Shown here: positions 1-5,711 of the stretch, in pieces
Numbering within the stretch: the first letter of the stretch is position 1
Layout of the letters: the number at the start of each line of letters is the position of its first letter
Assembly (NCBI GenBank): GCA_900770145.1
Contig: CAAGJL010000146.1
Coordinates: 1 to 6,434, forward strand
Direction: 5' to 3'
Length of the DNA stretch: 6,434 nt
From: Clostridia bacterium
GTDB taxonomy: Bacteria > Bacillota > Clostridia > Oscillospirales > CAG-272
Made by a program: the position numbers and the translations under genes
Notes under the pieces: model-generated
What the model saw: the letters and a program-made list of their open reading frames with translations, nothing else
Told to the model about the DNA's origin: nothing
The model's database searches: none

Positions 1-20
1 ACACGACGCTCTTCCGATCT
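1..20 (+). other. Untrimmed Illumina TruSeq adapter (artefact)
   Basis: The first 20 bases, ACACGACGCTCTTCCGATCT, are identical to the last 20 bases of the Illumina TruSeq universal adapter, the part that directly abuts the genomic insert in a library molecule. This is not genomic sequence. It marks the contig end as the start of one or more untrimmed reads, so the gene running into it is cut by the assembly rather than by biology. Confidence 0.97.
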
Positions 21-22
21 GG

Positions 23-217
23 ATAATTCACAATAAAGAAATTGCAAGTGAAATTGATATGAATGACTGTTATATATGCAATGATTTAGGTGGCTTAAAA
101 AACTGTAAAGATGAAAACTATTATAAATGCGTAATTCTTGTTAATGAAAATAGCATAAAGGATGGCGATATAGAAAAACTAATAAAAGAATTACCCAAAT
201 TTAACAGAGTTAATTAA
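23..217 (+). CDS. Hypothetical Cys-containing small protein, 5'-truncated
   Basis: An open frame runs without stop from the adapter junction to TAA at 215-217, giving 64 visible residues. I do not recognise the family. An ATG at 59 lies in frame but has no good Shine-Dalgarno sequence before it, and the frame is open upstream, so the real start is probably off the contig. The visible part has four cysteines in the pattern CX2CX8CX7C (codons at 68, 77, 104 and 128), beginning CYIC, followed by a Lys/Glu/Ile-rich tail ending FNRVN. Four spaced cysteines could bind a metal such as zinc, but no histidines or known finger consensus support this. Codons are strongly A/T-ending (AAA, ATA, TTA, GAA), unlike the genes from 1318 on. 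The next gene starts 20 bases downstream, so the two are probably co-transcribed. That it is a real gene rests on the clean reading frame and its partner. Confidence 0.6.
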   Translation: MIHNKEIASEIDMNDCYICNDLGGLKNCKDENYYKCVILVNENSIKDGDIEKLIKELPKFNRVN

Positions 218-237
218 AAGATAAGCTGAGGTAAATT

Positions 238-405
238 ATGTTTAGGTCAATTTTTAATAAAAATACATTTAATGACCAAGAAGAGAAAGAGAAATTAAAC
301 AATCTCTCAGAAAAGGAGCTATTAATAGAATTAATAATCGAATTAAAGAAAGTAAGTATAAAATGTGATGATATCGCAAGAAAAATTGTTATTTGGAGCG
401 ATTAG
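238..405 (+). CDS. Hypothetical 55-aa charged helical protein
   Basis: ATG at 238 is preceded by GAGG (228-231) with 6 bases of spacing, an acceptable ribosome-binding site, and the frame ends at TAG 403-405. The protein begins MFRSIFNKNTFNDQEE. Its middle (residues about 16-45) is a Lys/Glu/Leu/Ile-rich stretch (LSEKELLIELIIELKK) that should form an amphipathic helix, possibly a coiled coil or protein-protein contact. There is no signal peptide and no clear transmembrane segment. It follows the truncated upstream gene by 20 bases, and a terminator lies about 70 bases after the stop, so it is probably the last gene of a short operon. Very AT-rich codon use sets it apart from the lipoprotein genes to the right. 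I cannot assign a function; short proteins of this kind are common in mobile or accessory DNA, but nothing here proves that. Confidence 0.62.
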   Translation: MFRSIFNKNTFNDQEEKEKLNNLSEKELLIELIIELKKVSIKCDDIARKIVIWSD

Positions 406-477
406 TTTGCGAACGCGGATTAATTCAACCATTAAAGAATAAAATTCGATTTACGTTACTAACGCTCCGCCATTAGT

Positions 478-524
478 GAATAATACGAACCCTGAAACAA
501 AAACGGGGTTCGTATTATTCTTTT
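478..524 (+). terminator. Rho-independent terminator after the small-gene pair
   Basis: A perfect 15-bp stem (478-492 pairs with 506-520, GAATAATACGAACCC with its complement) encloses a 13-base loop and is followed by TTTT (521-524). The upper stem is G/C pairs and the lower part A/T, so the stem may be shorter in practice. Only the plus strand has a T-tract after the stem. It lies 72 bases past the stop of the 55-aa gene and is the natural end of that transcript. Confidence 0.78.
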
Positions 525-530
525 CTAACG

Positions 531-619
531 ATTATTTCGGTATCAGAATTGAACTATGAATACTCTCTATTACAGCCGGGCGAGATTTATCGCTCGGCTT
601 TTTTGACTCCCGAAATAAT
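531..619. repeat. 10-bp inverted repeat enclosing a second terminator
   Basis: ATTATTTCGG at 531-540 is the exact reverse complement of CCGAAATAAT at 610-619. The arms flank the hairpin at 575-604, so the RNA could fold into one long arm with the terminator at its tip, or the arms could be remnants of an element end. The right arm also overlaps AATAATAC (614-621), a direct copy of 479-486 in the first terminator stem. The repeat sits where base composition changes from AT-rich to GC-richer. Confidence 0.5.
575..604 (+). terminator. Second rho-independent terminator
   Basis: GCCGGGCGA (575-583) pairs with TCGCTCGGC (590-598) through nine base pairs including one G-T, closing a 6-base loop, and is followed directly by six T residues (599-604). 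This is a canonical intrinsic terminator on the plus strand. No gene lies between it and the terminator at 478-524, so it is either a backup for the same transcript or the end of an unrecognised short RNA starting between 525 and 575. Confidence 0.85.
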
Positions 620-965
620 ACCGGTCACAAGGAACGATAACGACACGACCTTTTGATAAGCGTGACAATCGGGGGTTGCGCCTTTTTGCCAAAAGAGGGA
701 AAGGCGGGTGCGCTCAGAATTATAAATAATGCAACTTCCTGTTAGGAGGGGGAAAAACGAGGGATCTGCGCCCGTGAAAGGGCTTTCTGCCATGCCGGCG
801 GAAGAAATTTTTTGTGCAAAATGTAAGAATTTAACAGCCGGAAATTGACTGCTCTCATAAAGAAAATTGCCAGATTGTCATATCTGCAAACAAATTGCAC
901 TTCAAATTTGGATATTTTGACGGCGTTTTTGCGAAAATCGGGCAAAACAACATTAAATGTAATGC
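607..965. other. Intergenic stretch with no supportable gene
   Basis: About 360 bases lie between the second terminator and the promoter of the first lipoprotein gene. Open frames on either strand here have no ribosome-binding site at the right distance and no recognisable protein character. The stretch has a GTTAGGAGGGGG sequence at 741-752 that resembles a ribosome-binding site but has no start codon within 5-12 bases. Small dyads are present: CGCCTTT/AAAGGCG (679-685 with 700-706), CAGAT/ATCTG (871-875 with 882-886) and CAAATT/AATTTG (891-896 with 905-910). The last two could be regulator sites upstream of the promoter, but they are short enough to occur by chance. Confidence 0.6.
950..960. 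promoter_or_regulatory. Palindrome just upstream of the -35 box, possible operator
   Basis: ACATTAAATGT is an 11-base palindrome (5-bp arms around one A) ending five bases before the TTGACA box. That position would suit a regulator binding next to RNA polymerase. It does not match a LacI-type CG-centred or other operator consensus that I recognise, and its size and A/T content make chance occurrence plausible. Confidence 0.25.
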
Positions 966-994
966 TTGACATTGCCACCGCGCCCTTATATAAT
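966..994 (+). promoter_or_regulatory. Consensus sigma-70/sigma-A promoter
   Basis: TTGACA at 966-971 and TATAAT at 989-994 are both perfect consensus hexamers with the optimal 17-base spacer (972-988). Transcription should begin near 1001-1003, within GTGAGCAG. The first good start codon downstream with a strong ribosome-binding site is ATG 1318, so this promoter most likely drives the 805-aa lipoprotein gene and, by read-through, the genes after it. A full consensus core promoter implies high intrinsic activity, so control is likely exerted by a repressor or in the leader. Confidence 0.88.
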
Positions 995-1000
995 GAAAGT

Positions 1001-1317
1001 GAGCAGAAAGGGAAAGAAACGCTGAGGGGGACACCTGCAGTTTTCCTGCCCGCCGAAAAATCGTTTTTTTCTACGCAAAAAACCGCGCACGCCTGTGACG
1101 TGCGCGAAAGAAACGTGCTGCGCACGATTTCGCCTATCCGCACATTCTCCGCGCGCGGCGCGGGATCCGATATACTTCGCCACTCAGTTGTCGCCCCGGC
1201 GGAAGCGCTTGCTCTGAAGATTTTCATTTGTCTGATATGCCGCCGCAAAACGGCTGGTTTTTTTGAGGCTCTGTCTCCCTTGCGGGAGAGCAAATATATA
1301 TTTTTAGGAGGCTCCAA
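1001..1317 (+). promoter_or_regulatory. Long structured 5' leader, candidate cis-regulatory RNA
   Basis: The predicted transcript has about 315 untranslated bases before ATG 1318. CGCGCACG (1084-1091) pairs perfectly with CGTGCGCG (1099-1106). A second copy of GCGCACG at 1120-1126 can pair with the same CGTGCGC (1099-1105), and 1104-1109 can pair with 1128-1133 around a CGTGC/GCACG hairpin (1114-1118 with 1122-1126), so alternative folds compete. CCGCGC/GCGCGG (1149-1154 with 1158-1163) forms another hairpin, and TCTCCC/GGGAGA (1274-1279 with 1284-1289) lies 16 bases before AGGAGG (1306-1311). I see no match to a riboswitch class I know. A 158-codon open frame (845-1321) crosses the leader, but it starts upstream of the promoter at a TTG and reads as non-protein. 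Confidence 0.5.
1239..1264 (+). terminator. Weak terminator-like element in the leader
   Basis: GCCG (1242-1245) can pair with CGGC (1251-1254) across a CAAAA loop, or the GCCG at 1239-1242 can do so instead, and seven T residues follow at 1258-1264 after TGG. The stem is short for an efficient terminator. CGGCGG at 1197-1202 is complementary to CCGCCG at 1240-1245, so an upstream segment could sequester the left arm in the manner of an antiterminator. This would fit transcription attenuation before the lipoprotein gene, but the stem length makes it a weak case. Confidence 0.28.
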
Positions 1318-3735
1318 ATGAGAAACAAGAAGCTATTGACCGTACTGGCGGTTCTTTTGGCACTTGCTTCGCTGTTCGTGTTGTCTGCCTGTAAAAAGGA
1401 AGAGGACAACACCCTGAAAGTGAGCATCACCAACAAAGAAGCGCTGACGGCAACATGGACGGAAGGCGACGCTGATCGTGAGCTCAAGGTTGAGTTTACC
1501 GAAGGCGGCACCGCTGTGACCGGCAAAACCTACTCTGTCAGTTCCTCTGACAGCGGGGTGGTTGCAGTTGCAGACGACAACAAGACCCTTTCCGCGGTGG
1601 GCGGCGGCACAGCAACCATCACTGTGAAATCGGGTGACGCCACCGACAAGGTGGAGATTACCGTAATTCCGGCGTTCAAAGGCGTTGGAATCAAAAACAA
1701 GACCGCGCTGAAAGACATCTGGACGCTCGGCGACGCTACGAGAACGCTGGACATCGTGTTCAACCCCGAGTATTATAATAATATGAAGCCGGAGTACACC
1801 GTTACTTCCAGCAACATCGACGTGATTGAAGTTGGCGCGGACAAAGCGACGCTGACGGCGAAAGCCATCGGCAACGCTACCATCACGGTAACCGCGGGCG
1901 ACTATTCCGACAGCGTGGAGCTTTCGGTGCGCCCGGCGCTGGACAGCGTTACGATTACTAACAAGGACGCGTTGAGCGAAAGCTGGACCGACTGGTCGGT
2001 TGACCGCACCATCGAGATGGAATTTGCCCCCGCGGAATACTACACCTCCGAAAACACCACGGTAGACATTACGTTCTCCGTAGACGGCGTGCTGACCGCG
2101 AAAGGCAATGTGCTGACCGCGAAAGCAACCGGCACCGTTACGGTCACTGTCACGGTGAAAGGCAAGAGCGACTCCTTTACGGTCACCGTAGAGCGTTCCG
2201 CCCCGACGATGGAGATTGCGGATGTGCCGAATTTTGAAGCAACCGAAGAAGGCGGAAAGATGAGCGGGATTGAGAATTCCTCTTTCACACTGCCTACCGT
2301 CACCGCAACCGCTTGTGACAAAACCGACCTCACGCTTTCCATTCAGGTCACAATGACCGACCCGAACGCGCAGTTTGACTCCGCAACCGGCACGTTCCTT
2401 GCTCCCAAGGGCAAGTATACCGTTACTTATACGGTGGCTGACCCGGTGGACGCTACCAAAGTGGCAACCAAAACCATTCAGGTCGGCGTGTACAGAACGA
2501 TCTTCTCTTGGACTGACAACACCTGGAGCGTGGAAAACCCGTATGTAGACGATGCGGAGCAGAAAGTGGTCAACAACAAGGGCGGCTATCAGGTGGCGAC
2601 CTTCAATCAGAATGCCGGTACCATTTACTACGCAGAGGTCACCTATAATGCAAAAGCAGGGACCCTTGGGCTTGCCCATTTCAAAGGGGACGACCACACC
2701 AGATGGCTGGGCAGCATTGTCAACAACTGGGGTCAGTTTGACTACAAGACCGTAGACTTTGACACCAGCATTTTCACCAACGGTGCAAACGGCGGCCGTT
2801 GGGATCTTTCCGAATGGAACGACTATGGCCTGGTGATTGCGCACGTTTACCGCCTGACCGAGTACAGAGGGCTGAAAGCAAACGAGGATACCACAATCCA
2901 CAAGATTGCCATTGCCCGTATCGGTGATAGATTCTACACATTCTGGAACGATCAGTACGTCTGCTCCACTTCCCTGGAATGGTATGCAGAGGGCGATACG
3001 ATCCCCGGACTGTTTTCTGTGAACTGCGGCTCCGCCGTTGGCTTTATCAATAACATTCAGTACTATGATGACGCAGATGCAGTGCTTGCCAAAGTGGATT
3101 CGCTGACCCACAACGGCAAGGACACCATCCAGTCCTATGTGCCGGACAGCTGGGCAGTGAACTCCCTGAATACGAACAACCGCAACTTCACGCTCCGTGA
3201 CACGACCGAGGCAGACGGCGTCGGCGTTTCCTTTACCAATTCCGGTACCGAATGGAATGACGGGATGTTCAGCCAGTATGTGTACCTGACCGGCAGCTAC
3301 ACCTACAGCTTTGACTATATGCGGACTGCCAGCAGCCGCAACGACAGCCAGATCTGGCTGGAAATGCGCAACTGGCGTTACGGCAACGATAAACTTTCCC
3401 TCGGTGTGAACTTCAAGACCGACGGCAAGATTTATCTGATTGCCGGCACAAATCAGACCGGCGTGGAGCAAGCCGGCTTTGACGCCAGCCAGGGTATCCG
3501 CTTTACCTTGACGGCGACCAAGCATGAAACCTATATGGAATACGTGCTGACGGCAACCTCCAAGGCAAACGCTTCGCAGACCTACAGTGTTACCGTGAAA
3601 TACGGTGCAGCCGCGGATGAGGCAAACGGGATTCTTGCGTATTCCGACTGGGATAAACCGCAGATCTTCCTGTGGCACAACATAAACTGTGCAGGTGAAT
3701 ATTCCAATATTGCCTGGAGCCGCACAACCAAGTAA
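1318..3735 (+). CDS. Multi-domain surface lipoprotein with Ig-like repeats
   Basis: ATG 1318 follows a perfect AGGAGG (1306-1311) at 6 bases. Residues 1-24 form a lipoprotein signal peptide (MRNKK, hydrophobic core, lipobox LSAC) with lipidated Cys25, then a short charged linker, so the 805-aa product should be anchored outside the membrane. Three Ig-like repeats of bacterial Big_2 character follow at about 33-120, 121-208 and 209-296; each opens with an I(T/K)NK.AL motif and ends with a TATITV- or TVTVTV-like strand. A fourth beta-rich segment (about 297-392) contains GKYTVTYTVAD, typical of Ig-like spacer domains. Residues about 393-590 and 591-805 are two Trp/Tyr/Asn-rich regions that look like concanavalin- or carbohydrate-binding-module-type beta-sandwiches, but I cannot name a family. 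No catalytic motif or sortase signal is evident. Placed first in a locus with a solute-binding protein and a GH97 enzyme, it is most likely a glycan-binding or display protein; this role is inference. Confidence 0.9.
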   Translation: MRNKKLLTVLAVLLALASLFVLSACKKEEDNTLKVSITNKEALTATWTEGDADRELKVEFTEGGTAVTGKTYSVSSSDSGVVAVADDNKTLSAVGGGTATITVKSGDATDKVEITVIPAFKGVGIKNKTALKDIWTLGDATRTLDIVFNPEYYNNMKPEYTVTSSNIDVIEVGADKATLTAKAIGNATITVTAGDYSDSVELSVRPALDSVTITNKDALSESWTDWSVDRTIEMEFAPAEYYTSENTTVDITFSVDGVLTAKGNVLTAKATGTVTVTVTVKGKSDSFTVTVERSAPTMEIADVPNFEATEEGGKMSGIENSSFTLPTVTATACDKTDLTLSIQVTMTDPNAQFDSATGTFLAPKGKYTVTYTVADPVDATKVATKTIQVGVYRTIFSWTDNTWSVENPYVDDAEQKVVNNKGGYQVATFNQNAGTIYYAEVTYNAKAGTLGLAHFKGDDHTRWLGSIVNNWGQFDYKTVDFDTSIFTNGANGGRWDLSEWNDYGLVIAHVYRLTEYRGLKANEDTTIHKIAIARIGDRFYTFWNDQYVCSTSLEWYAEGDTIPGLFSVNCGSAVGFINNIQYYDDADAVLAKVDSLTHNGKDTIQSYVPDSWAVNSLNTNNRNFTLRDTTEADGVGVSFTNSGTEWNDGMFSQYVYLTGSYTYSFDYMRTASSRNDSQIWLEMRNWRYGNDKLSLGVNFKTDGKIYLIAGTNQTGVEQAGFDASQGIRFTLTATKHETYMEYVLTATSKANASQTYSVTVKYGAAADEANGILAYSDWDKPQIFLWHNINCAGEYSNIAWSRTTK
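1414..2205 (+). repeat. Three in-frame 88-residue Ig-like repeats
   Basis: Residues 33-296 of the lipoprotein consist of three tandem units with an exact 88-residue period. The opening motif begins at Val35, Val123 and Val211, and the conserved Trp falls at 47, 135 and 223. Each unit then has an R.L or R.I strand and a T.TV strand near its end. Nucleotide identity between units is low, so the duplications are old or selected at the protein level. Confidence 0.85.
2089..2125 (+). repeat. Short tandem duplication inside the third Ig-like repeat
   Basis: GTGCTGACCGCGAAAG occurs at 2089-2104 and again at 2110-2125, a 16-base perfect repeat with a 21-base period. It encodes VLTAK twice (residues 258-262 and 265-269). 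Because the period is seven codons the reading frame is kept. It may reflect a recent slippage event within a beta-strand region. Confidence 0.7.
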
Positions 3736-3743
3736 AAACACTG

Positions 3744-3796
3744 ACGGCAATAGCCGTTCCCCCGCTGCGGCGGGGGAACGGTAACTGCCGTTTTTT
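3744..3796 (+). terminator. Strong intrinsic terminator between first and second lipoprotein genes
   Basis: CCGTTCCCCCGC (3754-3765) pairs perfectly with GCGGGGGAACGG (3770-3781) around a TGCG loop, and an outer ACGGCA/TGCCGT stem (3744-3749 with 3786-3791) extends it through a small internal loop. Six T residues (3791-3796) follow. It begins 8 bases after the stop of the 805-aa gene. It should end most transcripts there, or it may leave a stabilised 3' end with partial read-through into the next gene. Confidence 0.92.
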
Positions 3797-3889
3797 CAAA
3801 GCACCGCAGGGCGGTGCAATCGAAATACCGCTGAACCGGCGAGGCGGCGCCCGGCGGTTGGTGCCGCAATTATTTTCGGGAGGGAACAT
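3797..3889 (+). promoter_or_regulatory. Structured GC-rich spacer before the solute-binding gene
   Basis: GCACCGC (3801-3807) pairs with GCGGTGC (3811-3817) over a 3-base loop, and the following GC-rich stretch (about 3829-3867) can fold in several ways. GGGAGGG at 3878-3884 is the ribosome-binding site for ATG 3890. I find no convincing -35/-10 pair in this spacer, so the downstream genes probably depend on read-through from 966-994 or on a promoter that deviates from consensus or lies inside the upstream gene. Confidence 0.45.
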
Positions 3890-5701
3890 ATGAAAAAACG
3901 TTGTAAACGCGTGCTTTCCATCCTCATATGTTGTGTGATGGTGCTCGCCCCCCTTACCATTTTCGCCGCGTGCGGCGAGGCAAGTACGGCAAAGGACAAC
4001 TATGACATTACCTATGAGCTGAACTATGACGGCTCCGGCTCACGGGTGTACTCGGTGCAGTCCGGCGCAAAAGCGGTGGATTGGAAAGCCACCCGCGCAG
4101 GTTACCTGTTGGTCGGTTGGTATACCGACAAAGAGGGAACTCAGGGATATGATTTTTCCAAAAAAGTAAGATCTGATATTACCCTTTACGCCATCTGGCG
4201 TGAGAAACCGGGCGTGGCAACCGTAACCTTTGATTTCGGTTATGCGGGCGCGGCAAATAAAGTGATTGAGGTAGACAAAGAAAACCTGATCAACGAAAAA
4301 TACAAACCCGAGAGCAAGCGGTTCGGGATGGAGCTGGTGGGCTGGTACCGTGACGAGGCACTGACCACCGAATGGAATTTCGCTACCGATACCGTGATGG
4401 AAAACACCGTTCTTCACGCGAAATTTGAATACACCATCAGTATTCCCCGCAATGAGGACGGCAGCATTAAATATGACAATACCACGGTGTATATCTGGAA
4501 CCCGGGTGGGAGCACCCTGCCGAGCGACAAGCTGCAGCAACTGGCAGACGCATTCAATGCCGAACACGAGGGCAAGATCATCGTGACGGCTGGCAGTCAG
4601 CTGCTCAACCAGGCAGACGTGTTCCTGCGGATTCAGCAAACGCCGGAGCAGATGCGTTGCTATACCACCTATTATCCGATTGCCGACATTTTCTCCTTTG
4701 CGGGGATTGATGTTTCCAACTCGGATTATTATACCGGGGCACTGAACGAGTGCACCTACCGCGGGGTGATGCTGCAGACTCCGGTTGCCGCAGTAGCGCC
4801 GTATCTGGTATATAATAAAACGCTGTTGCAGAAATATAACGGCGATAATCCGTTACCCACCAATTACAGTGAGCTCAGCGCCCTGCTTCAGAAAGCGGCG
4901 GCGGGGGAGCGTGCCTCCAACAGCAGTTTCAAGTCCATCCTCACCACCACGCAGTGGATGTATAAGGAAGCGCCCAGTTTTGCCGCCTTTGTGCAGAACG
5001 GAGCGGACTACTACTCTTATACCGACGGCATTTTCCAGAACCTCTGGAGCGATGATGCAGTGATGGCAAAAGCAAACACGGCAATGCAGATTACCTATGA
5101 TCTTTTCGGCGTTAACGGTCTGAACGGCGGCGGCACGGTAAGCGGCGATATGTCGGCAGTCCGTTCCGCAGTGGCTTCCGGAAACGCGATGATGGGGCTG
5201 ATTTCGTGGACAGGCGTGGATTCCGCCATCTCGGCGGACTCCAATCTCGGCGTAATCTCTCTCGCCGGGCTTCTCACGGACGGAACCGGGGGAGAGGCAA
5301 ACCGGATTCCCGTGCATACCGTTGGTATCGGGTTCTATAACGGTGCGACCAACGTGCTTGCCGACCCGCTGAAAACCTGCGCGGCGGCGGAATTTGCTTA
5401 CTATGTATCCCGGCACGCTTACGTTTTTGCCGAGAACGGTTATGTTCCGCTGAACAAAGAGGCGGCTTCCAATGAGGCGTATACACAATCCGAAAACGCA
5501 ACCGTTAAACTGATTCGCACGGTCAATGACCCGGAAAATTTCTACACCCTGCCCGGCAGTGCCAACCTGAAAGCCATTGTCAATACCACCGCCGCCGAGG
5601 GCGTGATCGTTCCGTATTTGATCGACGTGAACGCCACGAGAGCGGACGTCCCTGCCAAAACCAAAGAGCTGTACTCGCAGGTAGCGGGTCAGGTGTCTTA
5701 A
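3890..5701 (+). CDS. Lipoprotein: InlB-type repeats plus ABC solute-binding domain
   Basis: ATG 3890 follows GGGAGGG (3878-3884) at 5 bases. Residues 1-27 form a signal peptide, and lipobox FAAC places the lipidated Cys at 28; Phe at -3 is less usual than Leu. Two Listeria-Bacteroides (InlB B / Flg_new) repeats follow: about 38-103, with GYLLVGWYTD and ending DITLYAIW, and about 109-180, with LVGWYRDEA and ending TVLHAKF. From about 198 to 603 the protein resembles family-1 extracellular solute-binding proteins: an opening TTVYIWNPGG strand, a QQLADAFNAEH helix, and YLVYNKTLLQKY near 304-315 followed by LPTNYSELSALLQKA, matching the family's YNK...P.TW.EL region. About 400 residues is a normal length for that domain. 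It should sit on the outer face of the membrane and deliver a sugar or oligosaccharide to an ABC importer; permease genes are not in view. The GH97 gene starts 10 bases downstream, so the two are co-translated neighbours. The ligand cannot be deduced from sequence alone. Confidence 0.9.
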   Translation: MKKRCKRVLSILICCVMVLAPLTIFAACGEASTAKDNYDITYELNYDGSGSRVYSVQSGAKAVDWKATRAGYLLVGWYTDKEGTQGYDFSKKVRSDITLYAIWREKPGVATVTFDFGYAGAANKVIEVDKENLINEKYKPESKRFGMELVGWYRDEALTTEWNFATDTVMENTVLHAKFEYTISIPRNEDGSIKYDNTTVYIWNPGGSTLPSDKLQQLADAFNAEHEGKIIVTAGSQLLNQADVFLRIQQTPEQMRCYTTYYPIADIFSFAGIDVSNSDYYTGALNECTYRGVMLQTPVAAVAPYLVYNKTLLQKYNGDNPLPTNYSELSALLQKAAAGERASNSSFKSILTTTQWMYKEAPSFAAFVQNGADYYSYTDGIFQNLWSDDAVMAKANTAMQITYDLFGVNGLNGGGTVSGDMSAVRSAVASGNAMMGLISWTGVDSAISADSNLGVISLAGLLTDGTGGEANRIPVHTVGIGFYNGATNVLADPLKTCAAAEFAYYVSRHAYVFAENGYVPLNKEAASNEAYTQSENATVKLIRTVNDPENFYTLPGSANLKAIVNTTAAEGVIVPYLIDVNATRADVPAKTKELYSQVAGQVS

Positions 5702-5711
5702 GGAGGGTGCC

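Noticed and set aside
556..606. A 16-codon frame (ATG 556) with three Arg codons overlapping the terminator at 575-604, resembling a leader peptide
   Set aside because: No Shine-Dalgarno sequence precedes it, and no gene follows close enough for attenuation; the overlap is probably incidental.
405..620. Possible integron attC site or transposon end suggested by TAACG/CGTTA dyads and inverted repeats
   Set aside because: No paired R'/R'' core sites with the expected spacing, no integrase or transposase, and no target-site duplication visible.
774..848. A short GTG/ATG frame after the GTTAGGAGGGGG sequence at 741-752, with two Cys codons
   Set aside because: The distance from the purine-rich site to GTG 774 (over 20 bases) or ATG 792 is too long, and the product would be only 17-23 residues.
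742..1317. A 191-codon minus-strand open frame in the intergenic and leader region
   Set aside because: No ribosome-binding site or protein family features; it covers the promoter and leader structures on the other strand.
845..1321. A 158-codon plus-strand open frame from a TTG start into the first lipoprotein gene
   Set aside because: It spans the consensus promoter and leader, has no ribosome-binding site before the TTG and no recognisable protein features. A promoter inside it makes a coding role unlikely.
1333..3750. An 805-codon open frame on the minus strand opposite the large lipoprotein gene
   Set aside because: It mirrors the plus-strand gene and arises from its codon bias. It has no signal peptide, no ribosome-binding site, an implausible His/Val/Gly-rich composition and no domains, while the plus strand has a clear lipobox and repeats.
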